A program made the position numbers and the translations under genes. From contig NZ_JAGINU010000001.1 of assembly GCF_017876315.1 (NCBI RefSeq), forward strand, positions 5,580,001 through 5,644,000: 64,000 nt of DNA, in the 5' to 3' direction. The DNA comes from Pseudonocardia parietis. Its GTDB lineage: Bacteria > Actinomycetota > Actinomycetes > Mycobacteriales > Pseudonocardiaceae. Under the pieces are notes generated by a model. That model saw nothing but the letters and a program-made list of their open reading frames with translations, was not told the DNA's origin and ran no database searches. Positions 34,422-42,662 of the stretch are shown one piece after another. Each line of letters opens with the position of its first letter. The first letter of the stretch is position 1.

Positions 34422-34877
34422 CTACGGCCGCGGCTGGGCGGGTCGGTCGAGCTTGGCCTCCGGCGGCACCTCGCCGGTCACGACGATGGCGGCGGTCAGC
34501 CCCCGGCCCTCGTCGTTGCCGGCGGGCGAGCCGTACCAGTAGCAGCCGGGACCATCCAGTTCGAGCGTCGCGCTGCCCTTGGAATGGTTCAGCAGGCCGA
34601 TGAACTGCTTGTCGCCGTTGCTGGGCAGCAGGCAGGCGTGGGTGTTCTTGTCGTCGTTGATGATCGTCAGCTCGAGGATGCCGCCGTGCGGCATGATCAG
34701 GACCCCCGGCTCCCACACCATCGCGTCCTCCGGGATCCTGATGGTCGCCTCCATCGTCCCGTCGGGACGCTCGACCGCCTTGGCGATCGAGCCGGTCCCG
34801 AGCACGGCGCCGATGGTCGCCTTGTTCTGTCCGCTGATTTCGGACAGGAGATCCTCTCGTTCCTGGGCGATCGTCAT
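34422..34877 (-). CDS. Cupredoxin-like protein in operon with methanol dehydrogenase
   Basis: 151 aa from the ATG at 34877 (AGGAGG upstream). The C-terminal 100 residues look like a cupredoxin beta-sandwich (MPHGGILELTIINDDKNTHA; GPGCYWYGSP; a final AAIVVTG strand). A His (NTHAC) and a Cys (GPGCYW) stand where type 1 copper ligands are expected, but the usual second His and the Met are not obvious. There is no signal peptide. It could be the electron acceptor of the dehydrogenase, taking the place of cytochrome cL/XoxG. That role is inference. Confidence 0.65.
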   Translation of the reverse strand: MTIAQEREDLLSEISGQNKATIGAVLGTGSIAKAVERPDGTMEATIRIPEDAMVWEPGVLIMPHGGILELTIINDDKNTHACLLPSNGDKQFIGLLNHSKGSATLELDGPGCYWYGSPAGNDEGRGLTAAIVVTGEVPPEAKLDRPAQPRP

Positions 34878-35183
34878 CGAACTCCACCTCCTCTTCATCG
34901 AGAAATGAGCACATCGGCTGGTTCGCGGAATTGCCTGCGAGTGAACGCTGCGCCACGCTCCAGCTTGATGCGGCACGCCGGTTACAGACGCGGATTCTGT
35001 TCTCTGCCGCAGAACCTGTAACTGATCAGTACGCTACCCCGGGATGAGCCATTCCGGAATCCCGCACCGCTACCCGGGCCGAATCCACCGTTCGCCCGGA
35101 AGTACATACCGTTCGTACCGGCCGCGTCGGCGGGCCGGAACGGACCCGGGAATCACCCGGAACAATCAGATGTCCCATACAGC
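34878..35183. promoter_or_regulatory. Upstream region of the methanol dehydrogenase operon
   Basis: 306 bp without a gene. GTTACAG (34981-34987) and CTGTAAC (35016-35022) form a spaced inverted repeat about 110 bp upstream of the operon, with an inner GTTCT/AGAAC pair between the arms. It is the best operator candidate for control of the operon by the LytTR or LysR regulators. Confidence 0.45.
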
Positions 35184-37385
35184 TCAGGCCAGATCGAACC
35201 GGTCGAGTTCCATGACCTTCACCCATGCCGCGACGAAGTCCCGGACGAACTTGCCCCCCGCGTCGTCGCTCGCGTACACCTCCGAGAGCGCCCGCAGCTC
35301 GGAGCTCGAACCGAAGACGAGGTCGACGCGGCTCGCGGTCCACGTGACGTCGCCGGTGCCCGCGTCGCGGCCCTCGTAGATCGCCTCGGGGCCGTCCCCG
35401 TGCCGCCTCGGCGCCCACTGCGTCCCCCCGTCCAGCAGGTTGACGAAGAAGTCGTTCGTCAACGATCCCGGCGTCGAGGTCAACACCCCCACCGGGGAAC
35501 CCCGGTGGTTGGCGCCGAGCACCCGCAGCCCGCCGATCAACACCGTCATCTCGGGCGCGCTCAGTGTCAGCAGACTCGCCCGCTCCACCAGCAGATGCTC
35601 CGACGGCACGCCACAGTCGGCGCCCAGGTAGTTCCGGAAGCCGTCCGCCCTGGGCCGCAACGCCCCGAACGACTCGACGTCGGTCCACTCCTGGGTCGCG
35701 TCGGTGCGTCCCGCGCGGAACGGAACCTCGATCTCGTGGCCACCGGCCCCGGCGGCGTGTTCCACCGCGGCACACCCACCGAGCACGATCAGATCGGCCA
35801 TCGAGATCCGCTTGCCTCCCGGAGCAGAGGCGTTGAACCGCTCCTGGATCGCTTCCAGCACGGGCAGGACGGCATCCAGCTGCTCGGGCTCGTTGACCTC
35901 CCAGCCGCGCTGCGGATCGAGCCGGATCCGTGCCCCGTTCGCCCCGCCCCGCTTGTCGCTGTCGCGATACGTCGACGCCGACGCCCACGCCGTGGCGACG
36001 AGCTGGGCCACTGTCAGGCCGGATCCGAGGATCTCGAGTGCGAGGGCGGCGACGTCGTCGGCGTCCACCACGTCGTGGTCCGCCACCGGCACCGGGTCCT
36101 GCCAGATCAGCCGTTCGGCCGGGACGAGCGCGCCCAGGTACCGGTCGATCGGGCCCATGTCGAGGTGCGTCAGCTTGAACCAGGCCCGTGCGAACGCGTC
36201 CTCGAACTGGTCCGGATGCTCCAGGAAGCGCCGTGAGATCGCCTCGAAGGTCGGGTCCTCCCGAAGGGCGAGGTCCGTGGTGAGCATGACCGGACGGTGT
36301 GTCGTGTCCGGGTCGAAGGGGTCCGGCACGGTGCCCTCGCCCTGACCGTCGCTCGGGATCCACTGCCACTGGCCGGCCGGGCTGAGCTCGATGTCCCACG
36401 CGGACATGAAGAGCGTCTCGAAGAACGTGTGGTCCCACTGGACGGGCGTGCGCGTCCACATGCCTTCCTGCCCGCTGGAGACCGTGTCCGCCCCGATGCC
36501 GCAGCCGTGCCCGCCGAGCCAGCCCAGGCCCTGCGCGGCCAGCGGTGCGGCCGCCGGCTCGGGGCCCCCGGTCACGTTCGGGTCCGCCGGGCCGTGTGTC
36601 TTGCCGACGGTGTGCCCGCCCGCGATGAGCGCCACCGTCTCGTCGTCGTTCAGCCCCATCCGGCTGAAGGTCTGGCGGATGTCGCGGGCCGAGAGCACCG
36701 GATCCGGATTGGTGGCCGGTCCCTGCGGATCGACGTAGACGAGCCCCATCGCGGTGGCCGCGAGCGGATCGTCGAGCTCGTGCAGGCCGCGGTACCGCTC
36801 CTCGGCCAGCCACTTGCGTTCCGGCCCCCAGTACGTCTCGTCGGGCTCCCACACCTCCGGGCGACCGCCGCCGAACCCGAAGGTCGTGAAGCCCATCGAC
36901 TCCAGTGCCCGGTTGCCGGCGAAGACCATCAGGTCCGGCCAGGAGATCCGGCGCCCGTACTTCTGTTTCACCGGCCACAACAACCGGCGCGCCTTGTCCA
37001 GGTTGCGGTTGTCCGGCCAGCTGTTGAGCGGGGCGAAGCACAACATCCCGGCGCCTGCACCGCCTCTGCCGTCACCGACGCGGTAGGTACCGGCGGAATG
37101 CCAGGCCATGCGCAGTACGAGCGGACCGTAGTGTCCGAAATCGGCAGGCCACCAGTCCTGCGACGTCGTCAGCACCTCGTCGATGTCCCGGGCCAGCTCG
37201 TCGAGATCCAGCGATTTGAATCGATCGGCGTATCCGGCGTCCGCGGGCCGGTGCCTGCGCAACGGGGTCAGGTCGACACGGTGTGGCCACCATCCGCAGG
37301 CACGGCCGCTCTCCGCCTGCTCGCGGGTGCTGTCCAGGATCCGGTCGTAGGTGCGGTAGACGTACGTGTCGGGATGCTCGGGCAT
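35184..37385 (-). CDS. katG: Catalase-peroxidase KatG
   Basis: 733 aa from the ATG at 37385 (GGGGAGGACAACG before it). The distal triad is in LRMAWHSAGTYR and the proximal haem His in IAGGHTVGKTHG. GLVYVDPQG carries the Tyr of the Met-Tyr-Trp adduct, and the duplicated C-terminal domain is complete. It removes hydrogen peroxide, and PqqC produces hydrogen peroxide, so placement between pqqA and the PQQ enzyme makes sense as protection. Confidence 0.95.
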   Translation of the reverse strand: MPEHPDTYVYRTYDRILDSTREQAESGRACGWWPHRVDLTPLRRHRPADAGYADRFKSLDLDELARDIDEVLTTSQDWWPADFGHYGPLVLRMAWHSAGTYRVGDGRGGAGAGMLCFAPLNSWPDNRNLDKARRLLWPVKQKYGRRISWPDLMVFAGNRALESMGFTTFGFGGGRPEVWEPDETYWGPERKWLAEERYRGLHELDDPLAATAMGLVYVDPQGPATNPDPVLSARDIRQTFSRMGLNDDETVALIAGGHTVGKTHGPADPNVTGGPEPAAAPLAAQGLGWLGGHGCGIGADTVSSGQEGMWTRTPVQWDHTFFETLFMSAWDIELSPAGQWQWIPSDGQGEGTVPDPFDPDTTHRPVMLTTDLALREDPTFEAISRRFLEHPDQFEDAFARAWFKLTHLDMGPIDRYLGALVPAERLIWQDPVPVADHDVVDADDVAALALEILGSGLTVAQLVATAWASASTYRDSDKRGGANGARIRLDPQRGWEVNEPEQLDAVLPVLEAIQERFNASAPGGKRISMADLIVLGGCAAVEHAAGAGGHEIEVPFRAGRTDATQEWTDVESFGALRPRADGFRNYLGADCGVPSEHLLVERASLLTLSAPEMTVLIGGLRVLGANHRGSPVGVLTSTPGSLTNDFFVNLLDGGTQWAPRRHGDGPEAIYEGRDAGTGDVTWTASRVDLVFGSSSELRALSEVYASDDAGGKFVRDFVAAWVKVMELDRFDLA

Positions 37386-37459
37386 CGTTGTCCTCCCCGA
37401 TCGGCCGACGGCGACATCGCCATTGCCGGCCACCCTGAACCGCTCGAACCGCCACGAGA

Positions 37460-37493
37460 GAGTCGACGCAAGGCAGGCGCCTTGCGTCGACTC
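37460..37493 (-). terminator. Hairpin between pqqA and katG
   Basis: Perfect 15-bp stem GAGTCGACGCAAGGC (37460-37474) with its complement (37479-37493) and a 4-nt loop, 34 bp after the pqqA stop. In other organisms a terminator after pqqA lets the peptide be made in excess over downstream genes. Confidence 0.8.
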
Positions 37494-37526
37494 AGCCGAA
37501 CAGAACGAGCCCTGGAGCTCCTGCCG

Positions 37527-37601
37527 TCAGCCCCGGTGGAAGTACCCGGTGACCTCAGCGCACACCTCGAGGACCGTGTACTCCGGAGTTTCCCACTTCA
37601 T
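37527..37601 (-). CDS. pqqA: PqqA, PQQ precursor peptide (24 aa)
   Basis: A 24-codon gene starting MKWETPEYTVLEV and containing the substrate motif EVTGY, so that Glu16 and Tyr20 fall at exactly the positions cross-linked by PqqE in known 24-aa PqqA peptides. GAGGAGGAAGAAA lies directly before the ATG at 37601. It also carries a Cys14, unusual for the peptide as far as I recall. It lies 19 kb from pqqCDE, upstream of katG and separated from it by a hairpin, so it is probably a monocistronic, highly expressed transcript. Confidence 0.92.
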   Translation of the reverse strand: MKWETPEYTVLEVCAEVTGYFHRG

Positions 37602-37942
37602 TTTCTTCCTCCTCGCTGTCGAGATCCGCGCGAACCCGAGAAATACGCCACGATTTCCGCGGTCCCGAACGACCTTCCTCGACCGCACGGAGCCGCCGCA
37701 ACAGACCTCGAATCAATGGCCTGCAATCGGTGCCGAACGGCGGCTCGGGGCCCACGAGTGGAGGGGACGCCGGCATCGGCGGCCCGCGGCACGTACCGGA
37801 AGTCCACACCGGCCTCGTTTCCCCTCGGGCGGCCTCGGGCGGCCTCGTCGCCGCAAGCTGCTCGACGAGCCATAAAGACTTCCACTGCAGCTATAAAGAC
37901 TTTCCATGTCGGCCCCACCGAGCCCGCGCATAGACTGCCGCT
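37602..37942. promoter_or_regulatory. pqqA-rpiB divergent region with AT-rich direct repeats
   Basis: 340 bp without a gene. ATAAAGACTTCCA (37872-37884) and ATAAAGACTTTCCA (37893-37906) are direct repeats 21 bp apart, two helical turns. A -10-like TAGACT (37931-37936) follows, 6 nt before the rpiB GTG. The repeats resemble activator sites just upstream of a leaderless promoter. Confidence 0.55.
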
Positions 37943-38413
37943 GTGCGCATCTACCTCGGTTCCGACCACGCAGGGTTCGAACTCAAGAACCATTTCGTCG
38001 GGCACCTCACCGCCCTCGGCCACGATGTGGTCGATGTCGGCCCCCACGCGTACGACGCCGACGACGACTACCCGACGTTCTGTGTCGAAGCGGCGCGGCG
38101 GGTCGTCGCCGACGGGGGCAGTCTCGGCCTCGTCATCGGCGGTTCCGGCAACGGGGAGCAGATCGCCGCGAACAAGGTGCCCGGCGCCCGTGCCGCACTG
38201 ACGTGGAACGTCGACACCGCCCGGCTCGCCCGCCGGCACAACAACGCGCTGCTCGCCGGGATCGGCGCCCGGATGCACCCGGTCGAGGAGGTCGAGCGCA
38301 TCGTGGACGCCTTCCTCACCACGGAGTTCGAGGGCGGTCGCCACCAGCGCCGGATCGCGCTGTTGACGGAGTACGAGCGCACCGGCGAACCGCCCACGCT
38401 GCCCGGAGAATGA
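37943..38413 (+). CDS. rpiB: Ribose-5-phosphate isomerase B
   Basis: 156 aa from a GTG at 37943. RpiB motifs: YLGSDHAGFELKNH, DVGPHAYDADDDYP, GLVIGGSGNGEQIAANKVPG, RRHNNALLAGIGARMHP. The SGNG motif carries Ser or Thr where many bacterial RpiB have a catalytic Cys, as in actinobacterial enzymes. It interconverts ribose and ribulose 5-phosphates and completes the RuMP regeneration set with rpe and tkt. Confidence 0.94.
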   Translation: MRIYLGSDHAGFELKNHFVGHLTALGHDVVDVGPHAYDADDDYPTFCVEAARRVVADGGSLGLVIGGSGNGEQIAANKVPGARAALTWNVDTARLARRHNNALLAGIGARMHPVEEVERIVDAFLTTEFEGGRHQRRIALLTEYERTGEPPTLPGE

Positions 38414-38524
38414 TCACTGCCGCGGAGGCGGCCTTGGAAGTACTGAACTGTAACCCTCACATTCCGTACTGGGTTGGGGGTCCGCCCCTGGCCGGATCGC
38501 TCCCACCGCCTCAGGAGGCTGTCC

Positions 38525-40021
38525 ATGTCGCACGCACCCGACTCCGCTGACATCATCGTCGTCGGCGGGACCGGTGACCTGGCGATGCGCAAGCTGCTCC
38601 CCGCTCTGCACCACCGTGACCGAGCCGGTCAGCTCGCCGACGACACCCGAATCTTCGCGGTCTCCCGCGCAGGGCTCGATCACGCCGGCTACCGCGACAA
38701 GGTCACCGCGGAGCTGCGGGCCGTGGCTGGGGGTTGGTCCAACGACCCGGCCTCCCCCGATCACCGATTCCTGACTCGGTTACACCACATCACTCTCGAT
38801 GTCACCGACCCGGAGGGATGGGGCGACCTCGTCGACCTGCTCGGACCGCCCGATCACCGGATTCGGGTGCTGTACCTGGCCTGCGCGCCGCGACTGTTCG
38901 GCCCGGTCTCGGTCCGCGCGCGAGACAACGGCCTGGTCGACGAGCGGTCCCGGGTCGTCCTGGAGAAACCGCTCGGTCACGATCTGACCTCCGCGCGCCG
39001 GATCAACGACGAGGTCGGGGCCGTGTTCACCGAGGACCAGATCTTTCGCATCGATCACTACCTGGGCAAAGAGACGGTGCAGAACCTGCTGGTGCTGCGG
39101 TTCGCCAACAGCCTGTTCGAACCGCTCTGGAACGCCACCGGCATCGACCATGTGCAGATCTCGGTGGCCGAGTCGGTCGGGGCCGGCAACCGCGCCGACT
39201 ACTACGACGGCTCCGGTGCGCTGCGCGACATGGTGCAGAACCACCTGTTGCAGCTGCTGTGTCTGGTCGCGATGGAACCGCCGGCAGGCCTGGACCGCGA
39301 CGACGTCCGCGACGAGAAGCTCAAGGTGCTCCGCGCGCTCGCCCCGATCTCCGGCGAGGACGTGCACCGCCACACCGTCCGTGGCCAGTACGGGCCCGGT
39401 CTCGTCGACGGCACCGCGGTGCCCGGCTACCGGGCTGAGCTCGAGCAGGCTGGCGCCGAGCCCTCCGGCCCCAGCGGCACCGAGACCTTCGTGGCACTGC
39501 GCGCCGAGGTGCAGAACTGGCGCTGGGCCGGAGTGCCGTTCTATCTGCGCACCGGTAAGCGGATGGACCGACGGGCCTCGGAGATCGTGGTCCAGTTCCG
39601 TCCGGTCCCGCACTCGGTGTTCCCTCAGCTCGACGGCGCCACCGCTCCGCCCAACCGACTGGTGCTTCGGCTGCAACCAGACGAGGGCGTCCGGCTGCAT
39701 CTGGCCGCCAAGCACCCGGGACCAGGCGGTATTCGGCTGCACCCGGCGGCGCTCGACCTCAGCTTTGCCGATACCTTCAACCAGCGTCTGCCCGACGCCT
39801 ACGAGCGGCTGCTCATGGACGTCCTGCGCGGCAACCCGACCCTGTTCATGCGCCGCGACGAGATCGAGGCCGCCTGGACCTGGGTCGAACCCATCCTCGA
39901 TGCCTGGCGCGGAACCCCCCGTGGCCCCCGCCCGTACCCGGCCGGCACCTCCGGCCCCGTCGCCGCCACCGCACTGATCGAGCGCGACGGCCGCACCTGG
40001 CACGGCGACGAAGGCGAGTGA
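38525..40021 (+). CDS. zwf: Glucose-6-phosphate dehydrogenase
   Basis: 498 aa from the ATG at 38525 (AGGAGG upstream). NADP site GGTGDLAMRKLLPAL and active-site RIDHYLGKE are present, then the family C-terminal domain. In RuMP methylotrophs Zwf starts the dissimilatory cycle that oxidises formaldehyde-derived hexose to CO2, or feeds Entner-Doudoroff cleavage. No gnd is in the window and the adjacent edd is broken, so its partners lie elsewhere. Confidence 0.94.
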   Translation: MSHAPDSADIIVVGGTGDLAMRKLLPALHHRDRAGQLADDTRIFAVSRAGLDHAGYRDKVTAELRAVAGGWSNDPASPDHRFLTRLHHITLDVTDPEGWGDLVDLLGPPDHRIRVLYLACAPRLFGPVSVRARDNGLVDERSRVVLEKPLGHDLTSARRINDEVGAVFTEDQIFRIDHYLGKETVQNLLVLRFANSLFEPLWNATGIDHVQISVAESVGAGNRADYYDGSGALRDMVQNHLLQLLCLVAMEPPAGLDRDDVRDEKLKVLRALAPISGEDVHRHTVRGQYGPGLVDGTAVPGYRAELEQAGAEPSGPSGTETFVALRAEVQNWRWAGVPFYLRTGKRMDRRASEIVVQFRPVPHSVFPQLDGATAPPNRLVLRLQPDEGVRLHLAAKHPGPGGIRLHPAALDLSFADTFNQRLPDAYERLLMDVLRGNPTLFMRRDEIEAAWTWVEPILDAWRGTPRGPRPYPAGTSGPVAATALIERDGRTWHGDEGE

Positions 40022-40116
40022 CCCGAACCGGCCACCTCCACTTCTCCGGCCGGTCGACCGGTGCATCTGGTGCACGTGCTGCCCGTCATCCGTCCCCACG
40101 AGAGGACCGACGGGAC

Positions 40117-40575
40117 ATGACCAGCTTCTTTCCCCAACTTCCGACGGCCCGATCTGCACCCGACGGTGTGCGCGGTGATCGCCCGTCTCCGCGCCCGTAA
40201 CGTCCCGGCGCTCGGCCTACCTGCACCAGGTCCGCGAGGCGGCGGCCTGCCGCGAGCAGGGCCGGTCCGGTCCGGCCTGGGCTGCGCTCATCTCGCCCAC
40301 GGCGTGGGGGCCTGCGGAGGTCACGATCGATCGCGCTTGCTCGTCCTCGGCCGGGACGGGGCCCCTGCGCGCGTCGCGGTCGTGACCTCCTACAACAACA
40401 TGCTCTCCGCGCACCAGCCCTTCGCCGATCACCCAGAGATGATCAAGATGGCGGCGCGCGATGCCGGCGGGGTTGTGCAGGTCGCCGGCGGTGTGCCGCC
40501 ATGTGCGACGGCACCACCCAGGGCCGGGCCGGTATGGAGCTGTCGTTGTTCAGCCGCGATGTCATCGCACAGGCC
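40117..40575 (+). pseudogene. edd: 6-phosphogluconate dehydratase (edd), N-terminal remnant
   Basis: Pieces of the Edd N-terminus occur in order but in shifting frames: LHPTVCAVIARLRARN (from about 40153), CAHLAHGVGACG, VAVVTSYNNMLSAHQPF, MIKMAARDAGGVVQVAGGVP, then GMELSLFSRDVIA (to about 40568). There are at least two frameshifts, and the reading stops where IS-derived sequence begins. The Entner-Doudoroff branch next to zwf has therefore been lost. Confidence 0.75.
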
Positions 40576-40579
40576 GGGC

Positions 40580-41163
40580 GCGGCGACCGGGCCTGCACGG
40601 TGCGCTGCTGGCCACACGAGCGGCCGGGCACACCCACGTCCATCTCGACGGCACCCTGATCCGCACCGATCGCTCCAGGGCCCTCGGGCCCAACGCCGGG
40701 ATCGATCTGTGGTGGTCGGGCGAACACCACCGCCACGGCGCGAACATCCAGCTCCTCACCGCATCTGACGGGTGGCCGCTGTGGACCTCGCCGGTCCGTC
40801 CCGGCCGGGAGCACGACACCACCTGCGCCCGCACCCACCACGGACTCCTCGACACCCTCGACGACTGGACCGACCAAACCCACGTCGTGCTCGCCGACCT
40901 CGGCTACGAGGGCGAGAGCACCTTCGAAGGCCCCGCCGGCACCTTCCGGCAACGCACCGAGCTGTCCGCCGCCCAACGCGACATCCTCACCAAGCTGGGC
41001 GTCGACACACCGAAGAAGATCATCGAACTCGGGCGACCTGCAACGCCCTGACCAGCACGAACACCACCGCCTGGACAACACCTGTCCAGGCAGTTTCTCG
41101 CGTTCCCCCGGGTCACACCCTAGATTCCGTGTCCAGGGTCAACATCAGCTGCGGAACCCGAGA
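40580..41163 (+). mobile_element. Mosaic IS remnant (IS5-type DDE piece joined to IS1634-type end)
   Basis: The segment contains a DDE transposase part (HTHVHLDGTLIRTDR, SPVRPGREHDTT, VVLADLGYEGES) of the IS5/DDE_4 type. At about 40925 it switches to the C-terminus of an IS1634-type transposase (GPAGTFRQRTELSAAQRD, PKKIIEL). It ends near GCTGCGGAAC (41148-41157), matching the right inverted repeat of the intact IS1634-type element at 56747-58750. Confidence 0.65.
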
Positions 41164-41226
41164 CCAGTACCCGCCGGCCCGGGCGGCATCGGTCAATGGC
41201 AGCGGCAGCGGCAGCCGGGCCCACTA

Positions 41227-41913
41227 GCGCTCGCAGAACACCCGGATCGCGCCCGGCCCGAGGCTCTCGCAGATGCGTTGCAGCCCGGCCGGGTCGTCGC
41301 TGGTGGTGAACCCCCGTTGTCCAGCTCGGTGAACCCGATCCGCGCCGCCGCGGCGGCGCGCTTGGCGTACTCGTGCCCGTTCAGCCAGATTTGACCGGGT
41401 ACGGGAAGTACGCGCAGACCTTGACGAACGCCGGCCCGAATGCATCGTCGACCAGGTAGAAGTAGTACGCGGTGCCCGGCGGTCGGCCTTGTGATAGCCG
41501 AACCGGGGCAGCCCGCCACCGTCGGCATCCGGGTGATAGGTGCTCCCGGTGAACACTCGCTGGAGCTCCTGGGCCAGCCCGATCGGGGCTACCCCGGTCC
41601 GGCCTTCGCGGACGAGCCGGTCCAGGTGCGGGCGCATCACGTCGAGTTGCGTTCGCTCTTGGCGAAGCGGATCACCGGGACATCGGCGGTCGCGGCGAAC
41701 TCGGTGACCGTTTTGCGGAACCGCAGCCCGATCTTTCCAGAGTCGCCGGGGACGGGATCGGGAACCCCAGATGGTGGTCAAGAAGTTGACCACCTGGCCG
41801 GACACCTGCAGGTTGTGCGCCCACCCGTTGAGATAGATCCGGTCGAAGCACTCCAGATCCAGGCCGACGTGCCCGTCGAGGACGTCGTCCACGGTCACGA
41901 CACGGGTCGTCAT
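41227..41913 (-). pseudogene. Frameshifted actinobacterial conserved protein
   Basis: The N-terminus MTTRVVTVDDVLDGHVGLDL is intact, but continuing homology hops between frames (HLGFPIPSPA in one, DVMRPHLDRLVREGRTGVA in another, VPGQIWLNGHEYAKRAAAAA in a third). The family is often seen near mobile elements in actinomycetes; I do not know its function. Confidence 0.55.
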
Positions 41914-42092
41914 GACACACCTCCGACGGCGTCAGCTCAGCCTCCACTGAACTCAGGGTGCTTCATCCACACAGGTCAGAGCCCCAATCCAAGCCATTCG
42001 GGTTGGGGCTCAGCCGTTACTCGGGAGAAGAACACCTAAGGACGATTCGGCGAAGCCATTACGCCCACCGCCATGACAGGGGCGACGCGCGG

Positions 42093-42662
42093 TCAATGGC
42101 CGTCCTCGGCCAGATAGACTTGGTCGGCGAAGCCGTCGAGCGCTGCGACGCAGTTCTGCAGCGCCTCCTCGGCCGCAGCCCGTCGGCGGGCCCCGAGCGA
42201 GTCCCGGAGGCGGACCTTGTCGAACCAGCCCCGGAGCTTGGTGAGGTCCTCGTCGTTCTCCTCCAGCTCCGCGTAGGTGAACTTCTCGGCGGCGGCCTCC
42301 TTGTCGATCTCGGCCCGAAACCCGCGGCAGCGGTCAACGATCTCCTCGTACTCCTCGTCGCGCGCGGTGTTGTAGGTCGCGACGACCTCGCCCGCACCGG
42401 CCAGGACCTCGCACCGCATCAGGTGTGCCGTGCCGCCCAGCTCGGTGATGTCCTTGCGCAGCGAGCGGAGCACACGCTCGTGGACCGTCGACTCGGGCAG
42501 CACCGCGACCGAGTTCTGCAGGTAGACCGCGCCGATGCTCTTCAGTCTCCGCCACACGCCCGCGCGCAGCCGACTCGGTTCGCGCGGGATCCGGTAGACG
42601 AGCAGCAGCCAGCCCGAGGGGCAGGTCTCGTCGTCGGAGGCGTCTTCGATCACCTGCTGCAC
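42093..42662 (-). CDS. ChrB N-terminal domain protein
   Basis: 189 aa: SGWLLLVYRIPREPSRLRAG, WRRLKSIGAVYLQNSVAVLP and FTYAELEENDEDLTKLRGWF match the N-terminal domain of chromate-resistance regulator ChrB. The C-terminal domain of full ChrB is missing, as in many stand-alone actinobacterial forms, and no chrA transporter is nearby. A function in chromate sensing is not assured. Confidence 0.75.
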   Translation of the reverse strand: MQQVIEDASDDETCPSGWLLLVYRIPREPSRLRAGVWRRLKSIGAVYLQNSVAVLPESTVHERVLRSLRKDITELGGTAHLMRCEVLAGAGEVVATYNTARDEEYEEIVDRCRGFRAEIDKEAAAEKFTYAELEENDEDLTKLRGWFDKVRLRDSLGARRRAAAEEALQNCVAALDGFADQVYLAEDGH

